A stretch of DNA of 62,832 bases, taken from assembly GCA_003225005.1 (NCBI GenBank), contig QIAN01000172.1, positions 1-62,832 on the forward strand, written 5' to 3'. Origin of the DNA: Acidobacteriota bacterium. GTDB taxonomy: Bacteria; Acidobacteriota; Terriglobia; Terriglobales; Acidobacteriaceae. A program made the translations under genes and the position numbers. Below are positions 52,622-61,829 of the stretch, piece after piece. How positions within the stretch are numbered: position 1 is the first letter of the stretch; the number at the start of each line of letters is the position of its first letter. The notes under the pieces are model-generated. The model searched no databases. It saw nothing but the letters and a program-made list of their open reading frames with translations, and was not told where the DNA came from.

Positions 52622-55600
52622 CTAACGCGAGCGAGACGCAGCCTCGGGCGCCAGCACCTCTTCAATAGCTTTCTCAGCCGGGAGAGCCCAACCCTCTAAC
52701 CAGGCGGCCTCACATGCCGTGTTGGTCAATGCCTGGCGTGCCGGGTGCAGACCTGCTTCCAGTTTGGCTTGTTCCGCCGGCGTCAGCGGAGCGCCAATAT
52801 TTTGGCGCAACGCAGCCGCTGCGCCCGCCAGTCGCAGCGAACGCTCTGCTTCGAGTTGAATCGCCGCTGAGCACGCGAAACACTCTAGCAGGCGCGCAAT
52901 TCCGCGCTTATGGTCCAGTTCCTGGAAAATTCTTATGCTTTCCCGGTACAGAGAGCAGGCTGTGGGATAATTCCCCTGTTCTCTCGCTAGGCTCCCTAGA
53001 TCAGCCAGCGTGCCAGCAGTGCCCCAACGATCACCGAGTTCGCGAAAAATTGCCAGGCCCTGATCGTATAATGCCCGCGCGTCTGCGGAGTCACCCTGAT
53101 CGCGAGCGACATCCCCCTGGTAGTTCATCGACCAGGCGACGCCTGTTCGATCTCCCAGCCCTTTGAAAATTGAGAGACACTCCGCGTATAGAGATCGCGC
53201 GCGGGCATAGTCACCCTGCAATTTGACGACATTGGCCAGGTTGCTGAGAGAACGAGCGACAGCCTTCTGCTCCCCCGATTCTCTCCACAGCACCAGGCTT
53301 TCTTCGAACAGAGAGCCCGCAATTGCGAATTCACCCCGGTCCCGAGCACTGACCGCCAGCGCGTTTAGAGAGACGGCGGCGCCCTGCTTGTCTCCCAACT
53401 GATGCGCGATGTCTAGACTTTCCCTCATGAGCGCATCCGCCGAGGCGTAATCTCCCTGCTCGTCGGCGAGCACGCCCGCAGCAAAAAGCGCGCGCGCGCG
53501 CGCCTTCGTGGGAGCTGCCGCTCCTGCGAGTTTCAGCAGCTTGTCCAGGCGGTCCCTGCCTTCGGCGAGGTACTCGCGCATCTCCCAAAAGCGAAACAGG
53601 GCTGTGCCGAGACGCAGACCCCACTCCGCATCTCCGGTTTCTGTCAGCCATTCGAGGCCCGCGCGAAAATTATCATGTTCGAACGTGAAGCGTTCCAGCC
53701 ATTCCGCCCCTTCCGCGCCGCTCTGTTCCGTGGCCTGTTCTTCTGCCAGCACCAGGCAGTAGGCGGCGTGGGCGCGCTTAGTCAAGGCCTCTTCTCCGCT
53801 GGTCTCCAGTTTTTCCAGAGCGTACTCGCGAATCGTTTCCAGCATCACGAACCGAGATTCACCTTTCGCTGGCTCGACCTGCTGCACCAGACTTTTGTCC
53901 ACCAGGGACGCTATACCGTCGAGCAGGTCCAATTCGAGATCGCCTTTGGTGTCGCACACAGCTTCCACACCTTCCAGAGTGCATCCGCCCACGAACACCG
54001 ATAATCTTCGGAAAAGCTTCTGCTCGGCAGCGCTCAGCAGGTCGTAGCTCCAATCCATGGCAGCACGAAGCGTCTGCTGCCGCTGCGGCAGGTCCCGCGC
54101 TCCGCCCGTTAATAGCTGCAACCGGCTCGCCAGGCGTGGCAGCATGGAAGAGGGCGAAAGAACTTTGACCCGGGCGGCTGCGAGCTCGATCGCGAGTGGC
54201 AGACCATCCAGCCGGGAACAAATTTCGGTGACGGCGGGTGCGTTTTCTCGGTTAAGCTCAAAATCTGGCTTGACAGCGACGGCGCGCTGCACGAACAGCG
54301 CCACCGCAGGGTATTGTAGGAGCTCAACCGGAGGCATCGACCGCGAATCCGGCATGGCAAGCGGCGGCACCGGAAATTCATGTTCTCCGTACACGTGCAG
54401 CGCTGCGCGACTCGTTACCAGGATTTTAAGATTGGGACCCATGACCAGGAGCTTTGCCACGGTAGGTGCCGCCTGAACCAGATGCTCGAAATTATCCAGC
54501 AGGAGCAGCATGGGTGCGCGCAGTGAATCCTGTAAATTCTCCTTGAGTATTTCGAGCGGCGACTGACCTCCCGCCTCCCGGATCCCCAACGTCTGAACGA
54601 TCACGGAAGCGATCAAGCCCGGATCGCTTAGCGAGGAGAGCGAAACAAAATGAGTGCCGCCTGGAAAGCACTCGTCAAGTCCACTCGCCACCTGCACGGC
54701 GAGGCGCGTTTTCCCGATCCCGCCTGGACCCGTGACCGTGACCAGGCGCACATCCTGACGCAGCAGGAGTTCTTTCGCGGCAGCTACTTCCTTCTCCCGC
54801 CCCACAAACCCGGTCCGCTGCACGGGAAGACTGGCCGGGCGGGTCTCGACCTGCTTAACTGGCTTCTCTGAGAAGCGGTCGCGTATGGCTGCAAGTTCCC
54901 GTGCGAGCTCTCGGGTAGAGACGTAGCGCTTATCGGGCTCTTTCGCCAGGCACCTTTCGATAGCCCAACACAGCGGAGCCGGGGCTTCGGGGTTTTGCAC
55001 TCCGATCGGTTCAGGTTGCTCCCGGAGAATCGCCACCAGTGTCTCTGCTGCCGTGCTTCTCTGAAAGGCACGTTTTCCGGTCACCATCTCGTAGAGCACC
55101 AAGCCGAACGAGAACTGGTCGGACCGGAAATCCACCCGACCGGCGCTGACCTGCTCCGGTGACATGTATTCCACCGTTCCCAGAACCAGGCCCGGTTGGG
55201 TCTGGCAGGCGACCGTAGGGCTCACATCCGACAGCTCTCCACTGGGTCGCGTGAGCTTCGCTAGGCCGAAGTCGAGGATCTTGACGAAGCCATCGTGAGA
55301 GACCATCAGGTTCTCGGGCTTTAAGTCCCTGTGCGCAATGCCCGCATCGTGCGCTTTGGTCAGGCCATCCGCAACCTGCGCCGCAATCTCAATTGCTTTT
55401 CGTATGGGCAGTAAGCCGGGGACAAGCAGCTGGCGCAGAGTCTTCCCCTCCACTAGCTCCATCGCAATGTAATGCGTGGGACCGTCCTGTCCGAGTTCGT
55501 AGATGGTAACGATATTAGGGTGGTTGAGGGCAGAGGCCGAACGCGCTTCCTGCTCGAAGCGGTTCAGGCGATCACTGTCTGCGGAGCATGCGGTGGGCAG

Positions 55601-55936
55601 AATCTTGATCGCAACACTGCGGCCTAGGTGCGCATCCCGCGCCCGGTACACCTCGCCCATCCCGCCGGCGCCCAACGGCTCGATAATTTCATACGATCCG
55701 AGTTTGGTGCCTGAGGTGAGTGCGCGCGACGGGGCCAGTTGCAGAACCTCCGGCGCGGCTGCACCCAAAAACTGGCTTCCGGCCTCCTCGTGAGCAGCGA
55801 TCAAAGACTCCACTTCCATGCGCAGATCGGCATCCACCCCACACGCTGATTCAAGATAGGCTTGCCGTTCCTCGGGCGCCAGGCGCAGCGCTTGCTCCAG
55901 GATTTCTTTGGTCCGTTCCCAGCGTTCCGAACTCAT
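52622..55936 (-). CDS. Ser/Thr protein kinase fused to an NB-ARC-type ATPase and TPR repeats
   Basis: A 1104-residue signalling protein. Residues 80-345 are a Hanks kinase: glycine loop LGAGGMGEVYRARD, Lys111, HRDLKPEN (203-210), DFGLA (222-226) and SPEQ in the activation segment. All catalytic residues are intact. From about 375 a predicted ATPase of the AfsR/COG3903 type follows: P-loop GPGGIGKT (403-410), LLLLDNFEHLVQAAPTVAKL (Walker B), and VTSRAALHVYGEHEFPVPPL. The winged-helix part is at about 610-690, then eight or so TPR units (about 790-1040) and a variable tail. There is no transmembrane helix, so it is cytosolic. The start overlaps the sigma factor stop by 4 bases (ATGA), so kinase and sigma factor are co-translated and presumably one pathway. 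Confidence 0.9.
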   Translation of the reverse strand: MSSERWERTKEILEQALRLAPEERQAYLESACGVDADLRMEVESLIAAHEEAGSQFLGAAAPEVLQLAPSRALTSGTKLGSYEIIEPLGAGGMGEVYRARDAHLGRSVAIKILPTACSADSDRLNRFEQEARSASALNHPNIVTIYELGQDGPTHYIAMELVEGKTLRQLLVPGLLPIRKAIEIAAQVADGLTKAHDAGIAHRDLKPENLMVSHDGFVKILDFGLAKLTRPSGELSDVSPTVACQTQPGLVLGTVEYMSPEQVSAGRVDFRSDQFSFGLVLYEMVTGKRAFQRSTAAETLVAILREQPEPIGVQNPEAPAPLCWAIERCLAKEPDKRYVSTRELARELAAIRDRFSEKPVKQVETRPASLPVQRTGFVGREKEVAAAKELLLRQDVRLVTVTGPGGIGKTRLAVQVASGLDECFPGGTHFVSLSSLSDPGLIASVIVQTLGIREAGGQSPLEILKENLQDSLRAPMLLLLDNFEHLVQAAPTVAKLLVMGPNLKILVTSRAALHVYGEHEFPVPPLAMPDSRSMPPVELLQYPAVALFVQRAVAVKPDFELNRENAPAVTEICSRLDGLPLAIELAAARVKVLSPSSMLPRLASRLQLLTGGARDLPQRQQTLRAAMDWSYDLLSAAEQKLFRRLSVFVGGCTLEGVEAVCDTKGDLELDLLDGIASLVDKSLVQQVEPAKGESRFVMLETIREYALEKLETSGEEALTKRAHAAYCLVLAEEQATEQSGAEGAEWLERFTFEHDNFRAGLEWLTETGDAEWGLRLGTALFRFWEMREYLAEGRDRLDKLLKLAGAAAPTKARARALFAAGVLADEQGDYASADALMRESLDIAHQLGDKQGAAVSLNALAVSARDRGEFAIAGSLFEESLVLWRESGEQKAVARSLSNLANVVKLQGDYARARSLYAECLSIFKGLGDRTGVAWSMNYQGDVARDQGDSADARALYDQGLAIFRELGDRWGTAGTLADLGSLAREQGNYPTACSLYRESIRIFQELDHKRGIARLLECFACSAAIQLEAERSLRLAGAAAALRQNIGAPLTPAEQAKLEAGLHPARQALTNTACEAAWLEGWALPAEKAIEEVLAPEAASRSR

Positions 55937-56511
55937 GTACTGGATCTCCGGGAAATCTCCCTATGCAGCCAGGCGCGGGCCGCGGTCCAGTCGCGCTGCA
56001 CCGTCGCGGTCGCAATCCCCATCACCGCCGAGGTTTCCTCCAAGGAAAGGCCGGCAAAGAACCGCAACTCCACTACCCGGCTCTGCCGCGGATCGACCGC
56101 AGCAAGGGTATTGAGAGCATCATCGAGCGCGACGACGTCCACGTCTTTGCGCCGGGGCAGGGCCACGGCATCGTCCAGTGTGAGCATGCAAACGCCGCTG
56201 CCGCGTTTGGAAGCGCGACGGCGGCGAGCGTAGTCCACCAGGATCTGGCGCATAAGTTGGGCAGCGATTGCGAAAAAATGCGCGCGGCTCTCCCACTCCG
56301 GTAGGTCCTGCCCAACCAGCCGAAAATAAGCCTCATGCACTAGCGCTGTGCTCTGCAGAGTGTGGTCGGGACGCTCATTCCTCAAGTGATGGTGGGCCAG
56401 ACGGCGCAGTTCGTCATAGACCAGGGGCAGGAGCGCCTCCAAGTCGTTGCGGTCGCCACCCCGCCAACCCTGCAAGAGCTTTGTGACCTGACTCGGAGGC
56501 TCATGCGCCAA
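55933..56511 (-). CDS. ECF sigma factor (TIGR02999-like)
   Basis: A 192-residue sigma factor of the acidobacterial/planctomycetal ECF group. Region 2 (about residues 15-95): LLQGWRGGDRNDLEALLPLV, YDELRRLAHHHLRNERPDHT, LQSTALVHEAYFRLVGQDLP and the -10-recognition helix AHFFAIAAQLMRQILVDYAR, RRRASKRG. Region 4 (about 130-185): VDPRQSRVVELRFFAGLSLE, ETSAVMGIATATVQRDWTAA. The start is TTG at 56511. The following kinase overlaps it by 4 bases. No anti-sigma factor is encoded nearby, as usual for this group, where a partner kinase probably controls activity. Confidence 0.92.
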   Translation of the reverse strand: MAHEPPSQVTKLLQGWRGGDRNDLEALLPLVYDELRRLAHHHLRNERPDHTLQSTALVHEAYFRLVGQDLPEWESRAHFFAIAAQLMRQILVDYARRRRASKRGSGVCMLTLDDAVALPRRKDVDVVALDDALNTLAAVDPRQSRVVELRFFAGLSLEETSAVMGIATATVQRDWTAARAWLHREISRRSST

Positions 56512-56659
56512 CAGATTCGCCCCTAGCCTGTGGAAATCACTGGCTGCGTAGCCTATCGCTTCCCATTTCGCCTGTCAAACACCGAAAAACACCGAAAAAC
56601 GGGACACACCGAAAAACGGGAGGGCTGCGAGTTTCCCGTTCTTAAAAGCGATTTCTCAT

Positions 56660-56701
56660 CCGATGATCAAATCCCGATGATCAAATCCCGATGATCAAAT
56701 C
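56660..56701. repeat. Three perfect 14-bp tandem repeats upstream of the cupredoxin gene
   Basis: CCGATGATCAAATC is repeated exactly three times without spacers. Each unit contains the palindrome TGATCA. It ends 37 bases before the cupredoxin start, in promoter position. A second tandem motif (CCGAAAAAC, three copies) lies at about 56580-56616. Repeat-number change or a regulator binding all units are the likely explanations. Confidence 0.75.
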
Positions 56702-56738
56702 CGCCAATGTTTTTCGCCGTTACATACAGGAGGATTAT

Positions 56739-57377
56739 ATGAAACTCAAGACCAGAATCAAGCCGGGAACGTTCGCCGAACAAGGAAAGAGAAATAGGAT
56801 AGGAACTCCAACCATGCGTCCCGTCCTAAGGTACGGTTTGCTCGCTGGCTGGTTGATGTTCGCTGGCGCAACGTTCGCGTTTGCGCAGGAAAATTCACCA
56901 AGTCTGGCACAGGTCGTGGCCTTGGACGAATGCGATCCGGCCACGTTCAATGCCGCGCTGGGGCCTGATTTCTGCAAGAACGTCGCGCTTGCCGCACTGG
57001 GATACGCCACCACGTTGTCCGACTTATTTCAGAAGGCAGGCAATGGAACTCCTGACCCGGGCTGGGACTTCGAACCTGACACGGTCAAGATCAAAGAAGG
57101 AGCCACTCTTAGCGTAGTCGATCAGGGCGGCGAGCCTCACACCTTCACCGAGGTGGCGCAGTTCGGTGGCGGCTTCATAGGGCCGCTCAATCACGGAGAG
57201 GCCACGGTTCCCGAATGTGCCGGCGGCTTTTCGAACGTCGCGGTGGCCAAGACTCGAATCCTTCAAGCCAGCCATATCGACATCCCGGGTCTGAAGAAAG
57301 GTAAACATCTTTTTGAGTGCTGCATCCATCCCTGGATGCGCGTGACGGTCGAGGTGAAAGGTCGAGGTGAGAAATGA
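56739..57377 (+). CDS. Secreted cupredoxin-like (type I copper) protein
   Basis: The ATG at 56739 has AGGAGG 6 bases upstream. A signal peptide follows a 25-residue N-terminal extension (MRPVLRYGLLAGWLMFAGAT, FAFAQ starts at residue 26); an alternative start at 56814 would remove the extension. The mature domain has the blue-copper ligand set: His in GEPHTFTEV, and Cys-x-x-His-x-x-Met in HLFECCIHPWMRVTVEV. It is about 100 residues of plastocyanin-like fold after a helical N-terminal part with CDPATFNAALGPDFCKNVAL. It should transfer electrons or bind copper in the periplasm. It stands alone; the FMN oxidase downstream is convergent. Confidence 0.82.
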   Translation: MKLKTRIKPGTFAEQGKRNRIGTPTMRPVLRYGLLAGWLMFAGATFAFAQENSPSLAQVVALDECDPATFNAALGPDFCKNVALAALGYATTLSDLFQKAGNGTPDPGWDFEPDTVKIKEGATLSVVDQGGEPHTFTEVAQFGGGFIGPLNHGEATVPECAGGFSNVAVAKTRILQASHIDIPGLKKGKHLFECCIHPWMRVTVEVKGRGEK

Positions 57378-57507
57378 AATGACCCTGGCACGCGCAGGAA
57401 GCCTGATCGGCCGAAGGCGAAGCATCTTGTGCTGATTCATCTGGCCAAGTTGCTTCGCCCCCGTGCTTTCCCGCTGATTTCTGCGACAAAGCGCAGAAGT
57501 TACCGGT

Positions 57508-58677
57508 TTATTTTTTATGCACGTGAACATATGAGCCATCAAGTGCGTCGATCGATGCGCAGCCGAGGAGCTTGAGTGTCCTTTCCACATCGGTCCGCAA
57601 AATTTCTAGTGAGCGTGCGACACCCACTTGACCGGCAGCAGCAAGGCCAAAAGCGTAAGCTCGGCCGATCAGGACGGCACGTGCTCCCAGGCATATTGCT
57701 TTAACGACGTCGCTACCGCGACGAATACCGCCGTCCATGAGCACCTCGGCTCGGCCATTCACCGCGGCGACAATTTCCGGCAGCACTCGCAAAGAGGCGG
57801 GGACGCCGTCGAGTTGGCGGCCACCATGATTTGAGACCACGATGGCCGAAGCTCCTTCGTCGAGGGCACGCCTGGCGTCGTCGGTGGTCAGAACGCCTTT
57901 GATAGCGATAGGGCCAGACCACGCTTCACGAATCCATCGCAGATCTTCCCAAGTGACTGCTGCGCTACTCAGAGCTGCGCCGACGTCAATGAGCGGCAAC
58001 GGACCTTGGCCGGGAATCACAACGTTCGGGAGCCTCGGGACGCCGCCGTCCAGGAGGAAGCCCGCAAGCCATCCGGGACGCGCCAAGAATTGCGGCAGGA
58101 ACGGAAGCTTGGCCAGCGGGTTGCCACCCAACAGCTCCTTCATGCCGTTGCGGAAATCACGTTCGCGCATTCCGGCAACGAGAGTGTCAATCGTGACCAC
58201 GAGGGCCGAGAACCCAGCGCTTCGAGCGCGTTGAATCGCAGCCTCAGCGGCTGCACGACCTCCCATTAGATAGAGCTGATAGAAGACCGGGCCGGAAGAA
58301 GCTGACCTGACATCTTCCAGGCGGTGTCCCGAGATGGTGGAAAGAGTGTATGCAGTTCCGGCCATTCCAGCGGCACGAGCGGCAGCAACTTCACCCTCAG
58401 GGTGCATCAGACGGCTGTAGCCTACCGGGGCCAGCACGACAGGAAAAGAAAGGTCACAGCCGAGTACACGCGTACGCAACTCACACTTGGGTACGGCTAC
58501 TGCGTGACGAGGACGGAACGTGACTTCTTCAAATGCGTTACAGTTCTCTCGCAAAGTGAACTCGCCCTCGGCTCCGCCATCCAGATAGTCAAAAACCACT
58601 CTGGGCAGACGGCGACGGGCCAACAACCGGAGATCCGCGATGTTCACAACCCGGGGAGATTCAACTGAGCGGGGCAA
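57508..58677 (-). CDS. FMN-dependent alpha-hydroxy-acid oxidase/dehydrogenase
   Basis: A 389-residue TIM-barrel flavoprotein of the lactate dehydrogenase (LldD)/glycolate oxidase family. RRLPRVVFDYLDGGAEGEFT (N-terminal family block), VVLAPVGYSRLMHPEGEVAA, AGTAYTLSTISGHRLEDVRS, and the Lys and His catalytic region: AIKGVLTTDDARRALDEGAS followed by VVSNHGGRQLDGVPASLRVL, which contains the active-site His and the substrate-binding Arg. VLMDGGIRRGSDVVKAICLG and AVLIGRAYAFGLAAAGQVGV form the phosphate site. It oxidises L-lactate, glycolate or a similar acid; the electron acceptor (quinone or O2) is not predictable. Confidence 0.92.
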   Translation of the reverse strand: MPRSVESPRVVNIADLRLLARRRLPRVVFDYLDGGAEGEFTLRENCNAFEEVTFRPRHAVAVPKCELRTRVLGCDLSFPVVLAPVGYSRLMHPEGEVAAARAAGMAGTAYTLSTISGHRLEDVRSASSGPVFYQLYLMGGRAAAEAAIQRARSAGFSALVVTIDTLVAGMRERDFRNGMKELLGGNPLAKLPFLPQFLARPGWLAGFLLDGGVPRLPNVVIPGQGPLPLIDVGAALSSAAVTWEDLRWIREAWSGPIAIKGVLTTDDARRALDEGASAIVVSNHGGRQLDGVPASLRVLPEIVAAVNGRAEVLMDGGIRRGSDVVKAICLGARAVLIGRAYAFGLAAAGQVGVARSLEILRTDVERTLKLLGCASIDALDGSYVHVHKK

Positions 58678-58947
58678 CTTGATTCTCCATTCATGGGCGA
58701 GCTTGAAAAATTCGTTCCGTCAAGGGCGACTATTTTCCTGGAGGCGGAAAACAAGGCCGTTGTTTACGTTATCACGGGTATCTTAGGCAAACGCTGCCAA
58801 TTGTACGGCTGCCTGCATCCTTTATGCCGATGTCCGGGTCAGTTTTTGCGGATAATCAGGGCCACCTTTCATGCGGTTTCGCCATGGTTGCGAGAAACCG
58901 TTGACGGACAAAAAAACCGCCAAAAACAGAATAGTGAAGTTGAGGCC

Positions 58948-59874
58948 TTACGGCTGGACGTGGAACTTCGGAGGCGCGGGCTTGTAACCCTGAGGAACGC
59001 CCTTGGTAATGAAGGAAAAATCATCGGGATGCTCGACCAGAATACGGCCCTCGGAGTTCAACTTGTAGGGGTTCCCATCGGGATCAACCGGAGTACCTTT
59101 CAACCCTTCAGCGAGAGCTAATTCAGACATGCTGGAAGGCAGTCGGCCCGTTCGCGCACCGAACCGCGTTACCGCACTCTGCAGGCGGGTAACCTCTTCG
59201 TCGACCTTCAGCGCGCGCAAGTGTTCAACCGCATTGGAGCGAACGTGCCCATCGCGCGTGGTCTGATAGGTCGCAATCCACAGCGTTCTCGCGGTTTCAT
59301 ATTCACCCGCGTGTTGCGCCATTTGTGCGGCGAGTAATTTCAAAAAGGGGTGCGCGTTCGGTACTCGCGAGCCGCGCTCAAAAGCTTCCGCTGCTTTGGC
59401 GTAATTTTTTAACTCCATGTAGTAGACAAAGCCCAAGTCGTAATACAGCCGCCATTCGTTGGGATTGTTTTGAATGCCGTATTCGATCAACTGGACGGCG
59501 CGATCTGGCTGTCCCGGACCGCTTGGCGGTTTGGGGGCAAGAAAACTAGCGCCAAACTGATAGGCAACCAGCAAGTGAGGGTCGAGATGGGTGGTGATTT
59601 CCAGCAGGGGCGCCAGCAGATTGTAGCTCTGCGCGGAACGGTAGTGGCGCTGACCAAAATATTGCACGGTGCGCGTCCAATAAATGTCAGCCATTAGGCC
59701 GTTGTAACCCAGGCTTGCGCGCTCTAAGACTTTGGGCGAACTGATGTAGAGGACTTCATCGAGCGTGGCCTGAGGACGGGTTTGGTCCACGCGACGCAGT
59801 ATCAGAATGCTCATGATCAGCGAGATGACGAGGCACGCGCCGGCGATGAATGTAGTCTGCCGCCGAGATTTCAT
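58948..59874 (-). CDS. Membrane-anchored TPR protein of an ABC exporter operon
   Basis: A 308-residue protein with one N-terminal membrane anchor (TTFIAGACLVISLIMSILIL), then TPR-like helices (LMADIYWTRTVQYFGQRHYR, NPNEWRLYYDLGFVYYMELK, NYAKAAEAFERGSRVPNAHP, FLKLLAAQMAQHAGEYETAR). A C-terminal pilin-like or substrate-type segment follows (GRLPSSMSELALAEGLKGTP, VDPDGNPYKLNSEGRI), which resembles the conserved loop of type II secretion pseudopilins. The start overlaps the permease stop by 4 bases (ATGA). It is probably an envelope partner of the exporter; function unknown. Confidence 0.78.
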   Translation of the reverse strand: MKSRRQTTFIAGACLVISLIMSILILRRVDQTRPQATLDEVLYISSPKVLERASLGYNGLMADIYWTRTVQYFGQRHYRSAQSYNLLAPLLEITTHLDPHLLVAYQFGASFLAPKPPSGPGQPDRAVQLIEYGIQNNPNEWRLYYDLGFVYYMELKNYAKAAEAFERGSRVPNAHPFLKLLAAQMAQHAGEYETARTLWIATYQTTRDGHVRSNAVEHLRALKVDEEVTRLQSAVTRFGARTGRLPSSMSELALAEGLKGTPVDPDGNPYKLNSEGRILVEHPDDFSFITKGVPQGYKPAPPKFHVQP

Positions 59875-60647
59875 TTCAGGTCCCGGTGTTCAAAAATCAG
59901 CACTGCTCCACTAAGCGCCATGGCCGCGTAAAACAGAGCATAGAGAGTATTATGCAACACTAATTGTCCCGCCACCGGTTGTTCATGCGCGATCGAAGAG
60001 ATCACGTTGAAGGCGGAGAAGTTCGGCACCAGATAGGCTGCGGCGGAGGCCAGCCACCGCGTAAGTCCGTGGGCCATCCCGGCGAAGCCGCGCAAGTCCT
60101 CGGCAAAGCTGCCAATCACAAAAAGAGAAAAAGCAAATACCGCGGAAAGCAGCGGTGAGGAAAACGAAGAGAACAGCAGCGCCAGTGCGCAGATAATCAG
60201 AAACTGCAGGATGATGAAATACAATGCCACCAAGATTAGCGCATCAGGCCGTGCGAATTTGTGCGAAACGAAAAGCAACGCGGCAAATACGCCGATGGCC
60301 ATGAAGAATGTGTTCACCACCAACGTACCGGCCAGTCCGAAGAACTTGCCAACAATGAACTCCCAGCGCCGCACCGGACGTGAGAGCACCGTGTAGAGCG
60401 TTCGCCTCTCAATTTCCTTCGAGACCAAGCCGATGCCGATGAAGATTGCAATCACCACGCCGAACAGTGAAACCGCAGTCAGTCCGAGATTGATGACGAC
60501 CAGCCGCTTGATATCGATCGAGATCTGACCCACCAAGATCGCCGCGCCCGAAAGCAGCAGCGCGAAGGCGATCAGGTTGTAGAGGACCCGGTCACGGACC
60601 GCCTCGCGGAACGTGTTGGAGGCGATGTGGACGATGCGCGCGCTCAT
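59871..60647 (-). CDS. ABC-2 type transporter permease
   Basis: A 258-residue inner-membrane protein with six helices of the ABC-2 permease type (LYNLIAFALLLSGAAILVGQ; VVINLGLTAVSLFGVVIAIF; VNTFFMAIGVFAALLFVSHK; LILVALYFIILQFLIICALA; LLSAVFAFSLFVIGSFAEDL). Conserved EIERRTLYTVLSRPVRRWEF is the cytoplasmic coupling region. Both ends overlap the neighbours by 4 bases (ATGA), so ATPase, permease and TPR protein form one coupled operon. ABC-2 exporters of this kind move polysaccharide, drugs or proteins; the substrate is unknown. Confidence 0.9.
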   Translation of the reverse strand: MSARIVHIASNTFREAVRDRVLYNLIAFALLLSGAAILVGQISIDIKRLVVINLGLTAVSLFGVVIAIFIGIGLVSKEIERRTLYTVLSRPVRRWEFIVGKFFGLAGTLVVNTFFMAIGVFAALLFVSHKFARPDALILVALYFIILQFLIICALALLFSSFSSPLLSAVFAFSLFVIGSFAEDLRGFAGMAHGLTRWLASAAAYLVPNFSAFNVISSIAHEQPVAGQLVLHNTLYALFYAAMALSGAVLIFEHRDLK

Positions 60648-61585
60648 GCCGTACTCCCAACCGATGTTTCGGACTGTTGCAGCTTCTCAATAAAATATTC
60701 CTCGAGCGAGGTACGAACTGGAGTGATTGCAATCAAACGCATCCGCTCGCGACGCAGTGCGTCAATAGCTGCGTCTTGTTGGCTCTCGGCGAGCACGGCG
60801 CGTACCGTGTCGCCGGTGACGTGGCATTCCGCACCTAACGCTTTCATTGACGGCGGCACTTCCCTGCCTTGCCAGATCACTTCGACTTTGCTCTGGACGC
60901 TGGAGGTTAGATCGGCGACCGCACCCACGCTTCTCAGCTCTCCTTGATGAATGATGGCCACACGGTCGCAAAGCGCCTCGGCGTCGGAAAGAATGTGGGT
61001 AGAGAAGAACACGGTCTTCCCTTCGTGCTTCAATTGTTCCATCAGGTCGCGGACCTCGCGGCGGCCCATGGGGTCGAGGCCTGACATGGGCTCGTCGAAA
61101 AAGACGAGCTTGGGATCGTGCAGGATAGCTTGGGCGATTCCTGCTCGCTGCAGCATGCCTTTTGAAAACTTTCGGAGCTGCACGCCCTTCACGTCGGTCA
61201 GGCCCACGCGCTGCAATACTTCGTCGATGCGGCGTTTGCGATCCTTGCCCGGAACGCCGGAGAGCTGTCCGTAGTAATTGAGAAGCTCGTGTGCGGTCAG
61301 ATAATCGTAGAAGTACGGCTGTTCGGGCAAGAAGCCGATTTGCGCTTTGACCTCGGGGTCCGTCCAGTCGCGACCCAGGAGGCGAGCCGATCCCGAGGTA
61401 GGGAAGACCAGCCCCATAAGCAGCTTCAGGGTTGTGGTCTTGCCCGCCCCATTGGGGCCGAGAAAGCCGAAGACCTCGCCTTCTTCTACGGTGAGATGCA
61501 GTGGGTGCAAGGCGCGCTTCGGGCGCTTGCGCCAGAACCCGACTAAGTAGGTTTTTTCCAAACCAAGAATTTCAATCACAGGCAT
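60644..61585 (-). CDS. ABC transporter ATP-binding protein
   Basis: A 313-residue ATPase: Walker A GPNGAGKTT (about residues 43-51), Q-loop region IGFLPEQPYFYDYLTAHELL, signature LRKFSKGMLQRAGIAQA, Walker B LVFFDEPMSGLDPMGRREVR and switch His in VFFSTHILSDAEALCDRVAI. The C-terminal DUF4162-like tail (EVPPSMKALGAECHVTGDTV; RRERMRLIAITPVRTSLEEY, FIEKL) is typical of ABC-2 exporter ATPases. It is the first gene of the three-gene operon. Confidence 0.93.
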   Translation of the reverse strand: MPVIEILGLEKTYLVGFWRKRPKRALHPLHLTVEEGEVFGFLGPNGAGKTTTLKLLMGLVFPTSGSARLLGRDWTDPEVKAQIGFLPEQPYFYDYLTAHELLNYYGQLSGVPGKDRKRRIDEVLQRVGLTDVKGVQLRKFSKGMLQRAGIAQAILHDPKLVFFDEPMSGLDPMGRREVRDLMEQLKHEGKTVFFSTHILSDAEALCDRVAIIHQGELRSVGAVADLTSSVQSKVEVIWQGREVPPSMKALGAECHVTGDTVRAVLAESQQDAAIDALRRERMRLIAITPVRTSLEEYFIEKLQQSETSVGSTA

Positions 61586-61829
61586 GGCACTCCGAAGGCA
61601 TGGAATGGAAGAGATACTTCCCAGGAAAATTATATGAAACGAGCCGATATTTTTGTATGGGGTAGAAGGTTACGGCGGTTACTACTTGGGTCTCGACAGT
61701 CACCATGCCTAGCGGCGCAGACGATTCTGGTGTCACGCTGGCGCCCATCTGCCTTGCGAAGGTTCCTTAGCGAGACGCGGGTATCACTAAAAATTGGCCG
61801 ATACTCGAAAGCATGGAAGTCCACACACA

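Noticed and set aside
58693..59121. Plus-strand frame between the FMN oxidase and TPR genes
   Set aside because: The second half is antisense to the TPR gene, and the first half has no protein-like character.
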